In this document: piece by piece, positions 1-13,800 of the stretch | Numbering within the stretch: position 1 is the stretch's first letter | How the letters are laid out: each line of letters starts with the position of its first letter | From: Temnopleurus reevesii | Lineage: Eukaryota; Echinodermata; Echinoidea; Temnopleuroida; Temnopleuridae | NCBI GenBank assembly: GCA_036244855.1 | Contig: BQKZ01000055.1 | Coordinates: 74,429 to 118,532 of the forward strand | DNA: 44,104 bases | Direction of reading: 5' to 3' | Made by a program: the position numbers and the translations under genes | Notes under the pieces: generated by a model | What the model was told of the DNA's origin: nothing | The model's database searches: none | What the model saw: the letters and a program-made list of their open reading frames with translations, nothing else

Positions 1-495
1 AGCCCATGAGGGGTGTAAATCAAAACTTTGAAAATTCATAACTTTTGAATGGATAGTCGGATTTTGCTCAAATTTTCACAGATTGACCATTGTATTTTTC
101 TTCATCCACTGAACGCACATCGATGTATGAGTGAAGTTCCCCTTTAAAATGGTAATGCGAATGGTATGAACGGTACAAAACAGTCATTAGTGTGGACTTC
201 CAAACCAGTTTTGATACCCCTAACAATAATGTAGCGTAAATTTTTACCAATAATGTAGGAAGGGTGTCTTTACTTATAATATGTCATAATGTTAAGTTCC
301 AAAAAGACAAGTATGTTCCGGTATTCAGAGAAATGATATTGATTTTGATCTTGACTATTGCCTACTTCTATCCCAATTAAGCCTTAAGGAGAATCCAAAC
401 ATAAACAGATGGGGTCATTTTAAAACTTGATTTCCAGATTATAGCTTCCCCCTTCTCAAAGTTAAACTTTAAAAATAATAACTTAAAAAACTCAC

Positions 496-640
496 CTGAA
501 TGAGGATAAGGAGGAGCTGAGCCTGAGGCCAAGTTCTCAAAATCCTGATCCTGATCAAGACAGTTGGAATCATAAAGATCATCAGAGTCTTCATTCGCCA
601 GCAGAGAAAACTTTATCTCCTTCATTTCAGTGACATCCAT
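496..640 (-). CDS. First coding exon of an unrecognised gene (partial)
   Basis: An ATG at 640 opens a 48-codon frame starting MDVTEMKEIKFSLL and ending near SAPPYPHSG. It runs into a good splice donor (CAG|GTGAG, GT at 495-494), leaving one base to be completed by an exon beyond the left edge. The encoded stretch is acidic (ANEDSDDLYD, QDQD) and looks like a disordered N-terminus; no domain is visible and I do not recognise the family. It is transcribed away from UBTF with about 1 kb between the two starts, so a shared bidirectional promoter is likely. Frame, composition and donor support a real exon, but a single exon without homology is weak evidence. Confidence 0.55.
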
Positions 641-1672
641 TGTTCTTCAGCTAGTAAATCACGACACTGCATTAATTAGGAAAATCACTTTGGAAGAGTC
701 TTTCAACGCATTTCCCTGAGTTTCTGTTCTCCTGCATTGAAAAAGTAGACATTTTCACCCCGATCCTGCTTCACTTCACATGCATTTAATAATGCATTGT
801 CATTGCCAATGTAAATGTTCACTGACCCTGGTCTGAGCCGGGATTCTTCTCGTCCTTGTTTTGCAGTGCCAAGTTCCATTCATTGACTTGCTCAAAAATA
901 GAGACTTTAATTTCATTAGAAAAACTACAGAAAATCGAGTCCAAAAGATTACCTTTTCGTAATAGCGACAAAAATGCTGAGAAACAACTTGGTCATGTTG
1001 ATTTACTTGCTTTACCACTGCACTGTTCTGAATGTACAACAAGATATGAGGCGTACGGTAGCAGACGACTCGAGTGACACAGTCAAAGGGGGAACGAACT
1101 TGCAACACCCCCAAGCCAGCCGTTCTGCAACCCGCCAGCCTAGCCTCTCGTTGAATTGACCTTTCAACGTCCCTTGCCGTCGCCTGAGATCGGGCCAGGC
1201 GGTGGTGCGGCTCCGCTGCACTTCACGACACGGAGAAATGATGTAAATGCGCGATCAAATCGTGTGTACGTCATACTCGCTTGAGTGATTTATGATAAAT
1301 TATGCAAATCGACGGGTTTCTATTGGTCGTTTCGTGTTTACTGATCAATTTCGTCAACAACAATTCTGTCCTCGATCAGTAAGATCGGGGTACATCAAAA
1401 GCGTGTGGTATTAGATCTATGCAATAAATTAGTGATGAAAAAACAGTCTGAGTGAACGAGGATGAGAGCAACGGGCTAATTAATGTAAAATCCACGTGAG
1501 TTAACGGAGGGAAAAACACCGATTGATCCCTATCTGCCAGTGATCGCATGAATGTGAATTTGTAATTTTCAGATACATTTTATCTGTCTGCCGTCATCCA
1601 AATTTAAGGATAAACCGGACATACTGGATTTACTCTAATTTATATGGTACTACATTTTGCACTTAGTGCGTG
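641..1672. promoter_or_regulatory. Head-to-head intergenic region, probable bidirectional promoter
   Basis: This stretch separates the divergent start codons of the unknown minus-strand gene and UBTF. It is richer in G+C and CpG than most of the window, for example around 1045-1240. Short ORFs here overlap on both strands and look accidental. No clear TATA box or initiator can be assigned, so transcription starts are unknown. That it acts as a promoter is inferred from gene orientation. Confidence 0.45.
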
Positions 1673-1673
1673 A
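1644..1673 (+). promoter_or_regulatory. Possible short uORF touching the UBTF start
   Basis: An ATG at 1644 opens nine codons whose TGA stop (1671-1673) shares its final A with the ATG at 1673, in the string TGATG. If transcription starts upstream of 1644, ribosomes would terminate right at the main start. Whether the 5' UTR reaches this far is not known. Confidence 0.3.
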
Positions 1674-1802
1674 TGATACTGGCGCCTGTTCAGCGGGTGG
1701 ACCCCGCGCTGGAAAACGAGCGCGGAGGAAGCGGGTCGGGACCCGAGAGCGTTGGGGCGAATCAAGAAGTTACAGAGACATTCATCGTGATGGACGCAGA
1801 AT
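1673..1802 (+). CDS. UBTF: UBTF exon 1 (N-terminus)
   Basis: This exon encodes 43 residues plus one base, a low-complexity N-terminus (MILAPVQRVDPALEN, then a Gly/Ser stretch) ending MDAE before donor AT|GTAAGT. It shows no similarity to vertebrate UBF that I can see. It is assigned because it splices in frame (TTA Leu across the junction) to exon 2 and has an upstream in-frame stop. Confidence 0.7.
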
Positions 1803-4800
1803 GTAAGTGGACATTTAGATTCAATATTTTTGCTTATTTTGTCGAAATATCTTCAATACAATAATACCAGATGATGAGCGTTACTTGTGAGTTTATTATT
1901 ATTCAATTATTATTGTACAAGTACTTCTCAGTTTTCTGTGGTAAGTGAATTTAGGAGCCGATTCAGCAATCAAGATGGCCGGGAAAGTCTCGGGTAATGT
2001 TAGCATAAGAACCCGTTCATCAGCTTTTGTGCGTTGAAGTTCCGGTATGGAAATTATCTATTTTATCATCTTTGTGTGTAAATTTGCCAGATAAGGTTAT
2101 TTTATGTATATCTATGATCATGTATCAACCATTATAGATTGTTTTTTGATTATGTAAACATAAGAAAAGCCAAGAATGTGGTGTGGGAATATTGATGTTC
2201 TGTCATGAATTTGTTAATGAGCAAGCAACTTCGCCTTACGCACGCGGCGTATGTAGCGGCGCGGGCGTCGCCCCACGCTGCCGGGTCGTGAAACCCGTGA
2301 CTTGATCAAATTCCCGGGCTTCCCTGTGTGCGGGGCTGAGCTGGAAAGCCCGCAGTGTTGCGGCATGGTCGCCGCATTCGAACGAGCTGCTTTTATCAGT
2401 CATGTCGCAGCCGTTTGTATGTAGCAGCCCCCGGGCGGGCGGGGCTTACTCGTCGCGCGATATTGCCGTGACGTGAATGGAATATCCTTGTGCCGATTTT
2501 CATTCGAGGCGGCGTCTGCTGCGCGGTTATGAAAGCTCTTCTTTCTAAATGCGGGCACATTTGAACATATTTAAACTCTGCATTAATAGTTTGGGCTTTT
2601 GGTAGAGTGATTTTGAAAATGTGTCATTCTTGTTTTCAACAATTTAATGGTTTATTTTCATTTGTTGTGGTCAATGTATTTTTATTGTTGACTCGTTGCC
2701 CCACTCCTTTGGTCCCCTGAACGGGTGGGTTGGACATTGCTGGGTTTCTGGCGGTCATGAACTCAAGCTCGGTGTTTGCTCGACAGCCTTTCACTCCAAG
2801 GGACGCCGAGGCCGCCGCCGGACTACTGAATGAAAGTTCGGCAGATCGATATTTTACATTGTAGGTCCCAGAACTGACTTGAGACAACTTATTTTTAATA
2901 TGTGGGCAGTATTTTTTTGCTTTGTTTTTATTCATGGCAAATTAATATCAGCATATCATTATGCAATACACATTTCTTAGATTCTGTATTTTGATAATAA
3001 ATTTCATATTAAATGCCAGAAAAGGTGTAGGGTCTAGATGAATTTTTACAATTTTTTAAAGATAGTTACTATAAAACATGTTTTGATTAATAGTTTTTTG
3101 CTATGATTAATCATTTTTTTATCATATTATAATATTCATTCTTCCACTAATCTTAATTTTCATAATTGTTTATTTTTTGTCTCTAATTTGTTATTCTAAT
3201 TTCACCTGTGTTTCAAAATGGTTGATTGCCATTGTTTCTTATTAGTTGCAATTATTTAAGGTGTGAAAAACTGGACTGGGGGGGGGGGGGGGCGGATCTG
3301 CTCTTCAGTGGCTGCAAAAACTGCTGGGGGCGGGAAAATTGATCATTTTTTTTTTGCTCTCCGTGTGAGGCATTCTAAATATTGCTGCGGACGTCAAATT
3401 TAAGCTGATGATGTGTGAGGTTTTTTTTGCGTTTTATCTGCTCAGGGGGCTAAAAAATTGCATAGGGGTAGGCCTGGTGCAATGTACTGAGCAAACCGTT
3501 TCAGGTTGTCAGTCCGTACGTGAGTGTTCATAGTTTTCATAGTGTTCATAGTTCATAGGGTGAGTGTCCACCCTAAAGTTGCTGATATCGTCAGAACTGT
3601 TGAATTATTTTCTTACCAGACTTGAGACTTGGGTCATGTATAACTTACAGTCACATGTGATAATGAAAATTTTGTTTTCAAGGGGTCAATGGTCGAAGGT
3701 CACAGGGCCAAAACTTGTGAAAATCATCCAAATTGTTACCGTAATTATTTCAGAATGAGCAAACAAATCTGGCTCAAGTATGTACGTGTATAAGCATGGG
3801 AAGATGAATTAATCAGATTTTGGGTTCAACTGTCAAAAGCTATGAAAAAAAGTCACCCAATACAGGTTGTTGATGATACCTTCAGAACAATTGTACAAGT
3901 AATTATAAGCTTGAGGGGGAACTGATTATATTTTGGGTTCCGTAGTTCAAAGGTCATACAAAGTAGGGCCTCCAAACTTAGTTATAGACCCCGTTTACAC
4001 CTACTTTTAGGCCGGCCTGAGGCTGGCCTCGAGCCGGCCTAGTTTTTGGTGTAAACGCTCGCTGACCCAATTGCGGTACTAAATGCGGGCCGGCTCACGA
4101 TTGTGACGTCATATCTCATTGTTTTAATAGTTTAACCCGCATAGTTTGGATATTCTCGCATCATCTGAATTAAAATTTACATGCAGAGCGCCGCAACTGT
4201 TCAAATATTGAACAAGATAGGCCGGCCTAAAAGTTTTGGTGTAAACAGATAACAGAGTGGGACCTGGTACCGCAATTGGGCCGGCATAAATTAGGGCCGG
4301 TGGTGTAAACGGGGTCATAAAGAATGGTGTAAGGTGATGTAAAGTAGATAACCTTTCTGATCGATTGATGCCAGAGCCATGGCTTCTGAGATTTTCTCCA
4401 TAAAAGATAGTCAAATATTTAGGTTTTACCCTCAAATGACTGCACTTACATGTATGTGTCTTGTGTATAGCTTAGTAAACATCTAAAAGAATGACATAAT
4501 ATAAATTTAAATAATAGTATAACAAAGAAAGCAACTTTTTATGAGAACATGTTTCAACATGAATGTACTTCATCTCTGGCTAAAGAACTACATTGAGTTA
4601 ATTAATGATTGTATTATAAGATTTCAGTAACTGTGCAATATTTTGAAAATGTAAATAGACACAATTAATGAGATACATTGTACATAAATATAAACGAATT
4701 AAATTATTAAAGGTCAGTTAATATGTAACTGTTATGTGTGTAATTTATGTAACTGTCCTCAAATTGACCTTTAATGTTTTCATTCCTTTCTATTGTTATG

Positions 4801-7800
4801 TATCTCATGTCTATTGATATTCTACATGGTCGCATGTCATAAGTTGGTCCAATTTCATTAACATGGTCAAAAACGGCAACAATTTTTTTTTTTGATATGC
4901 TGTATATAATGATATTCTCTGAAGATTAACACCATCTGCAATCTTCAAAACCATTTTATTTTCATAATAAGGCCTAATTAACGTTAATTAATTGTACACA
5001 TGTCTATGGAAATAACAATTTTCAATCGCGTTTTTCTCAAAATGGACTATATTTAATGAGAATGCTGTAGAATTTTTATTTTTCATTGGATTTTTCTCAA
5101 ATTTTGAGGATATGTTGTTAATGTAATTCAATTGGAAATGTGCAATTTTCATGATCATGCACCATTCATAACTTATGGTAATTACTTAATGAATGTTAAC
5201 AATATTTTGTTGCGTAAATATCATCTTTTTTCTTATTCACATGGTAATTACATTAATTTGTGAGCCTGGATGAAATATAAAATAAAAAATTATCCTCAGA
5301 TACAGTAAGCAAAAGGGTTGTTCCACATAAATGGGTCCCTCTTTGAAATATTACCAACAATGAGATTTTCTTAAGACCAATTATACAACAAAAGCTTACT
5401 GCGTTGAAAATTAAGACATTTACTGGCATGTAAATAACACTGTACAATTACTGAATAGGCATGAAGAATTCAAAGTAAAATTTGTCTTCACAGCTATAAA
5501 AGCAATAACATGTATGTTCTTAACTCAATCAATACACCTTTTCAGTTTACAGTTTGTCCAATTCATTATTACAATTCATATAGAATAAGCTTGTGATTGT
5601 ACAGTTATGGCTGCATGCGATTTATACAGATTCCACATCCACCTGCACCTCCACCCCTGCAAGTTTAGAAGTAAATTACTGACATATTTTTTTCTGGAAG
5701 TTTAGCTTTTTTATTGTTTTGGATTCTTGTAGCATTATCACTTAGCTTCAAAATGAGACCTTATATAGCTAAATTGACCGAGGGGTTATTGAATGATACC
5801 GTTTTTCCTTTTGCAACATACGCAAGCCTTGTCAACTGCCATAGACATTGCATGCGTTTTGTACCTCCACATCCGCCTGTTCCTCCACCCCTGCTTCGTC
5901 AAATTCAAACTGCTCCTATTTTTTCATCTAAGCTCACCTTTCAATGACTTTTATTACATGTGTAGTCCATTTCATTAGCTTCAAAATGAGACCTTAACTA
6001 GCCTTATTGGACAAGGCATTCTTGAACTACAATCTTTTTCCTCTCGCAACATACAGAAAAATGTTAATCCTCCACCCTTTTTGCATGCCCAACTTATGAC
6101 ATGCGACCACATATATTGCCGGATTGCTCCAAATTAGCTAAATGTAGCTTTTTTTAGCTGAAGAAGAAGTGCGTTCACTTTGGAACATGTTCTCATTCAT
6201 TTTGCATGTGAAGAGATATTTTGTTGGGGAGAGCGACACATTTCGTCATTTTTGTTTAGCTTTAATTATGCCATTTCTAGATCCATTTTCTTAAAGATAA
6301 ACATTGAACATGTTCTAATTTGCAATTGAAAAATTGCATTAGGGTAATATTTTTACTGCAGCTAATGAGATAGCTGAAGCGCCATTTCTCCCAAAACTGA
6401 TCCAAACATTTAAAGGGACTTTTGTAGGCTGAAAAAATCAAACAATTTTTTCTTTCATNTAATGAGATAGCTGAAGCGCCATTTCTCCCAAAACTGATCC
6501 AAACATTTAAAGGGACTTTTGTAGGCTGAAAAAATCAAACAATTTTTTCTTTCATCTGTTCATTGAAGCATAACATATTGGATCATGCTCCTTTAAAAAA
6601 AAATAGCCAGCTACATGTGGTTGATGTACATTGCATGTCAATTTTGACACCCCCTTGCTAAATGGTTATAAAGTGCTAATTTCAAGTAGGGAGAATAACA
6701 TTTTTGTTGTGTTCATATTTGAATGGTTTATGAAAACTCATATCATACAATGTAGGTGACATTGTCAAATAAATAAAACAATTATAAATGTTGATGATGA
6801 GGATGGTGATAACATAACTGTATACATATTTCTTTTTATTGTTTATAAGCTTCTGAATGGGTTTTAACATGAGGTCATGGTTGTATTCTTTGCCTGAATG
6901 TTAATTTACACGTATGTACCTTTTAAAAGTGTATACCATATCAATCGATCTTGGTTGTTGTTGTTGTTGTTGTTGTTGAGGGTTATTAGGGGCGTTTATC
7001 AATCCTACTGGATTATCTAAAAAAATCCTTCTTCAATATATCCTTTAATGTTTGTCAGTTCTAATTGTACATCTCTTGTACAGAAGTCGTGGTTCTCTTG
7101 CCATTGGTGTCGTCCTAGGGTTACATACCTGTAAGAGGCAACATGTGTAATATTTTGATTAGTTGTGGTGTTAATTATAGGTGAAGTATGAACAGTGCAG
7201 TGAGAAGATCTGAGTATCTTCAAAAGAGACAGGGATGGGAGTGAAAGAAGGATGGGAGTGAATGGGAGGAAGGGGAGGGGGAGAGGGAGGGGAAAAAAAA
7301 TTATATACATTATTTACATTATACATATACAAATGTATCATAAATTGGAATAGATATATATATAACTACTCTAAACTTGTGGTGTGGAAGATATGTTGAA
7401 GCCCCAACCCCCAGGAATGCGGCAGAGGAGACAAGCAAGTAGAAAAGAAAATAAAAGATAAATGGTAGGAATATGATTTAAATGACATGAATCATTGCAG
7501 TGAACTGGCTTATATATGAAAAGAAAATTTCTTCAATTATGTTCAACTGTCATTGTTCATTTTCCATTTTTGTTTGTTTGTTTTTTTGGTTAATTAAGTC
7601 TTAGAAGGCGTTATGGATGTGTTGAAGGGAGGTAAGAAATCAAGAAAAACGAATTGTAAGTTCATGTAGATTATAAACGATTTGTTTGTCGTATGAATAT
7701 AAAAAGTGATACATAGTTGTCTTTAGTGCTTTCCTCCATAATCTTACATATATAGTTAAGGTTTTCAAATTGAGTGATTTCTTTAAAAAGTTTTCTCTCT

Positions 7801-10800
7801 CTATTATATCTTTCACAGTCAATGAGATAATGGTGGATAGTTTCCAATACCAGGCAAAATTCACAAAGTCCATTATCGTGCCAATTAATAGAATGTAGAT
7901 AAAAATCTAATCTACATTTGCCTAATCGAAGTTGGTGTATAATTTTTTCCTCTTTTCTGCATTGTCCAACTGATAAAAGTTTATCTGTAATACTTGGTTG
8001 GAAGTTAAAAAGAAATCTACCCTTGTGGGAGGTTGTCCATTCGGACTGCCACATTTCTTTATAAAAGGATTTCATATGGTTCACTAATTCATCTATGGTG
8101 TTTGGAACCTGTATTTCTATATTTTCTCTGAAAGACCCTTGTTTTGCCAGGCAATCTGCTTTTTCATTACCAGCCACTCCAATATGTGCTGGAATCCATT
8201 CAAAGAAAACATTTATATTCTGCATAGATAATGCTTGTAATCTCATGATTATTTCTGACACCAAACAACTTGAAACTGGGAATCTATCCATCATTTGAAG
8301 GGCTAATAGCGAATCAGTAAATATGACAACAGAAATGTTTCTCACTTGTTCGAGCCAGTCTAAAGCCATTACAATTGCAAGTAGTTCTGCTCTCATTATG
8401 TTGATGGTTGATGTTCTATAGGATTTGGCTATATTGAATTGTTGTATTGAATTGTTGGCAAATAGTTATTTTTTTATGAACAAATAGATTCTTTATTTCT
8501 TGGCCAGTTAGACTTGTAAGCAATTATGAGAAAATTGTGTTGAGGCCTGCCAGACAGTGTTAATGTAAAATAGCAGAGATAACCTTAAATTAAAAATGAA
8601 AGTCCAAAGATTTTCTTCTACATCTAATAATTTTCTACTACACATGCCTTATGAAGCATTCTTTTTAATTTTACGAATAATAAATCGGCTACACTGCATA
8701 GCGTGGAAATCAGTACATGACTTTGAGAAACCATATATGATCATGCGAACAGGCTTTATGGGTAAACACCTTCCGGTTGTGTTGAAAGTGTTTCTGTAGT
8801 TTCCAATTATGTTCAATGCATAAATGTCAACCTGGAATATTTGTAAAGTTAAAATTTGCAATATGAATAGATAATTATCAGCAGAATAAGCAACATTTTT
8901 TAAAGGCTAAGCAATAAAATTACATGTAGTGTACTTAAACTTACTCTTTACCTTTTGAATAGTCCAGGAGGTTGTCGGCTCTGTCTACGTACATGTTATG
9001 TATAAAGAATTCTTAATTACGTTTATGTGTAGTGCTTTGTGTCTGGTTCTAAGCGGTTCTATATTTATAGAAGCTTGATTTTGTTTATTCCTCTGACGAA
9101 GGAGATGGGTGTCTCTGAAAATTCGGGACCATTTTGAATTATTGATTTGACTACATGTAGATACAAATGCACTACATGTATATCGTTCGTTTAAGGTGTA
9201 TGAGAAATATGTGACATACGTACAGGTATTCCAGGGAATAATTTTCTTGGTATTGCATCGCAATTTGCTATGCATTTTAGCATGATTTCTACACAAAAGA
9301 TGATTTGTATCGCAACTTCTTCACATACATGTAGAACTGTACAGTAAGGAGTTTGAAATGATTCCCCAATGTCTAAAACTGTTAATGAATTGTGAAAACT
9401 AAAGTTATTCCCTGTATTCTAATCATTAATTCAAAGTAAAAAAAAATTGACTTCTCATTTTTCATTGTGTTTCAGTAATCAGTCAGAAGCGCAAGCTGGG
9501 GGAAGATGATGATGAAGAGGTGGAAGAGGAGGATGTTGAGACCAAGAAGGTGAAGACTGAACATGTAGAAAATGGTAAGATATAACACCGACCATAGTCA
9601 ATGTTGAAGGGAGGAATGAGGGTCAACCATTGCCATTTGATTATGGTGCTGTCACATTAATTCGCACATCATATTAATTCGTACATCACATGAATTTCTA
9701 CAAAATCGATGAAATATTACAAATCTGACATCACCATCGTAAATTATTATAGCATTGTTTATTTGTCTAAACTGGTAATTTTCTTATCAAAAGGACCAAA
9801 AACAAGAAAAATATTTCCAAAAGATCGGCAAATTTGCTTGCATTTGCAGAGAAACACGGGTCTCGCGACACTGATCCGAATCCTTCCAATGTTCGGACAG
9901 AAATCCTCAAATTTTTAGTAAGCAGACATACGTACGATTCCTTGATATTTTGTGGTCAAACTACTGTAAATTTTGCATCTTAGATAGAAGCAATTTTATG
10001 GCAAATCTTGTTCAAAACGGGATGTACGGATTAATATGACACAGTTTGTTGACAATTTAAGCCATTTTCCAGCTTGGAGCGATGCGATAGTTTCGTCAAT
10101 CAAATTTTGATATCGCGATATCTCCGAAATTCTTTCGTGAATTAATTTTATTTTTGGAAATATTTGAAACATAAAATATGTAGTTTCATTTAGTGCCAAG
10201 ATTTTAGAAAATAATTTTGTATTTTAAGAGATATATTTTGCTAAGTACCACGATCTAAAAATGCTCTCAAAAAAATATACAAATTAGTGTGACCCCATCA
10301 TACTGTTTTAGCCCCATTCGGGACAAGAATTATTCACAGCCAAGTCAATCACAATTTCTTCAATTGGCAACACCACTGCTGTTTAGCATTTCAATTTAGT
10401 ACAATGTGACCAAATTGAATGTTCATTGCTAGTACATGTATGCGTTTTAATCAATAAAAAATTGCCACAATGCATGAAAAAAGTGGTTTGCAAATGTTCA
10501 CCATGTTGTAAATTTAAGGAACTGCATTATGGTTCAATTGTAGCTCAAAAATGAGATTTTTTTAACCTCTATTTTGACATTTTCAGGGATGAAGTTGATA
10601 TTACGAGATTGCCTGACCCTAATCACAAATGTCAAGAAGTAAATATAGGCCCAAAGAATGACATTAAAGTGTGAAAGTCTACAGTGTAAGGTCTAATTTT
10701 TTCCAGTATTTATTTGAACAAAATAAAAGGGAAAATTTTTGCAAATTTGTAATAGATAGATTTATAATAGATTGATCCGAATAATGAAAGTCCAACTGTA

Positions 10801-13800
10801 GACTAAAATTAAGATTTTTACCGCCATTTTCACATTTTCAGGTCTGAAGTTCATGTTGCAAGATCGTCTAACCCTGATCTCGAACATCAAGAAACAGGCA
10901 CCTAAGAAAGACAACCAGTCCTACAAGTCTAGGGTCTCCAAGGTAGACTGGAACCAAGTCAAGTTCGACAACTTTACAGCAGATGACTGCAAGTATGAAT
11001 GGAACAGTATTCAAGCAGAGGTGAGAACTTCAACAGGTTATTGTATTAAGCTGGAATTTCCACTTGGGTTTTATTTTGACACATTCCCTAAAATATTCAC
11101 TCATTGCAATGCAAGGATAGACTGGTTACAATGATCTTTCAAAACATGAAAGTAACAAGCCTCATATGTTGAAAATTGCAGCATATTTTGAACTTGTCAA
11201 ATAAATAATTGTGCTGCACTCAACCCAGGTGAGGTGAATGGGTACCGGTAGGAAGAAATTCCTTGAATGCAGTGAGCGTCAAATGGTAGCCACGCTATAG
11301 CCGGGTAATAATGCACAGAGCACTTGGAAACACTTCACATTAAGTGCTATATAAATGTATTGTATTATCATTATTAATATATTTATACATGTTTTATAAC
11401 CAAATACATGTATATCTGAAATTTAGACTGCTTCGAAATTCTTGATTCTCCAAGTTTATAGACAAGCTATTGAAATAGACCAACTTCTTGAGTGATTCAC
11501 ATCTAATCATATACATATCCTATAAAAAAAAAAAATTGGTTGGTTGTCCTCCACTGTCCGACAACTTGAAAATGGCCCAACTGGATGCAACTTTCAAGAA
11601 GTTGCACTTTTAAATCCTTCTTCAGAGTTTTGACAATACGTAGTTGCATTTTATTTGAAAATTATGATACATTCCTTTGAATAGTTTTTATGTATTGGAC
11701 ATATCATTTTGCAAGTTATAAATTTACAATATTAATTATTGTTTGATTTTCAGATCCGGAAGTACAAGACCCTTGCAGATATTACAAATGAGGCAGCTGC
11801 TTTGGTTCAGACTCCCAATTACATCACTAAAAAGCTGGTAAGTTTGGCAATACTTTCATATCATTACTGCTGTTGGTTTAAATGGACGTCAAGCTCTATG
11901 GATTGTAGTGCCTTTTTGTACAAGCAAGGTGCTCAAGGACCCAGGTTGTTGTACATGTAGTGGCTAACAATTCTTTTGAGAAATGGTGGCTGAAATGAAT
12001 ATGTTTCAAGTTAATGATAATGAAATACCATTTTGTGGGTTAATGGTTTAACGATAGTTTGTTGAAGTATGATGGACGATGGAAATATTATTTCAAGTTA
12101 TAGAAAATGAAAAATCACTTTGTGAATGATGAATGTTATTTATTGTGCTACATGTGTACAGGTTTGTACCCACAAGTGATTTATTTTACAGCACACAGGG
12201 AACTTTTATTGCACAGCAGTAGTGTGTGTAGACCACTTTTGGTCCTTGATTAGAGTAAAAAATTCAAATATTTCTTTATATCAGTAGATAAATTTTGCCT
12301 TTCCGTTCACTCTTGCAGGTGCATCCAGACATGCCCAAGAAGCCTTTGACACCGTTCTTCATGTTTTACAAGGAGAAAAACAAGAAGATGAAGGAGAAAC
12401 ACTCAGCAATGTCACAGGTTCAGATCACACAGATGCTCTCGATCAAGTTCAAAGAGCTTCAAGAGAAGAAGAGGGTAAGAGCAACAATATTGTAAATACT
12501 GTACGTTGGAAGAACTTTAAAGCTAGTGGAAGGCGTTGGGGGTCACAATCCCGATACCATTCTTCATATTCTACAAGTAGAAGAACAAGAAGACGCACTC
12601 CACAATGTCACATGTCCAATCATTTGTCATTGGCATCCGTCTATCTTGAGAAACAATGGTGAATACGCCGTGCGTATGTCTTATTTTGTGGAGTAACTGC
12701 AGCACCAGGTGTGGCTGAAGGGTCCTATCATGGAGCTACGGATCCTGTTGCATGTGATGCGTTTGAAACCAGAGTTTTCTTGGGGTTCTAACTCCACCCT
12801 CAGGGAACAATGAATAATTTTGTGGCCTGGAATCCCGCCCCCCTCCCCTCCCCAAGATATCACCAAGACGCTCTTTCAAGTTTCAAAGAGTGACCAAAGA
12901 AAATGAGAATGAAAGAGGAAAGAAATAGCATTTTATAGAAGATAACAAATTAAATTCCTTTTGGCTTCCTTTAACTTTTTGCACAGTGTTTTCAATTGCT
13001 TTGTTAACCCTAATCCCATTGGGGGGGGGCTTTTAAAGCCCCCCCCTCGACAATTTCCGCGATAAATCTGAGACGCGAGAAGCTCGCGCCATAATTTTTT
13101 CTGACTTTTATCTTTCAAGTCTCGCGCAACTTTTGACACCAAATTNNNNNNNNNNNNNNNNNNNNNNNNNNNNNNNNNNNNNNNNNNNNNNNNNNNNNNN
13201 NNNNNNNNNNNNNNNNNNNNNNNNNNNNNNNNNNNNNNNNNNNNNNNNNNNNNNNNNNNNNNNNNNNNNNNNNNNNNNNNNNNNNNNNNNNNNNNNNNNN
13301 NNNNNNNNNNNNNNNNNNNNNNNNNNNNNNNNNNNNNNNNNNNNNNNNNNNNNNNNNNNNNNNNNNNNNNNNNNNNNNNNNNNNNNNNNNNNNNNNNNNN
13401 NNNNNNNNNNNNNNNNNNNNNNNNNNNNNNNNNNNNNNNNNNNNNNNNNNNNNNNNNNNNNNNNNNNNNNNNNNNNNNNNNNNNNNNNNNNNNNNNNNNN
13501 NNNNNNNNNNNNNNNNNNNNNNNNNNNNNNNNNNNNNNNNNNNNNNNNNNNNNNNNNNNNNNNNNNNNNNNNNNNNNNNNNNNNNNNNNNNNNNNNNNNN
13601 NNNNNNNNNNNNNNNNNNNNNNNNNNNNNNNNNNNNNNNNNNNNNNNNNNNNNNNNNNNNNNNNNNNNNNNNNNNNNNNNNNNNNNNNNNNNNNNNNNNN
13701 NNNNNNNNNNNNNNNNNNNNNNNNNNNNNNNNNNNNNNNNNNNNNNNNNNNNNNNNNNNNNNNNNNNNNNNNNNNNNNNNNNNNNNNNNNNNNNNNNNNN

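Larger units (their letters stand above)
1803..9475 (+). other. UBTF intron 1 (7.7 kb), repeat-rich
   Basis: No host exon is seen here. The intron holds a CpG-rich block (2220-2530), a 330-bp MITE (3987-4316), a 1.3-kb inverted-repeat element (4826-6111), an assembly join at 6459, a (TTG)n tract near 6951-6978 and an antisense LINE fragment (7671-8467). A G-run lies near 3278-3292. The stretch 8500-9475 is AT-rich with nothing recognisable. Confidence 0.8.

Noticed and set aside
4124..4435. 103-codon minus-strand ORF
   Set aside because: It lies mostly across a MITE and its terminal repeat, with no protein-like pattern.
13000..13020. Telomere-like AACCCTAATCCCATT
   Set aside because: Single occurrence, not a tandem array.
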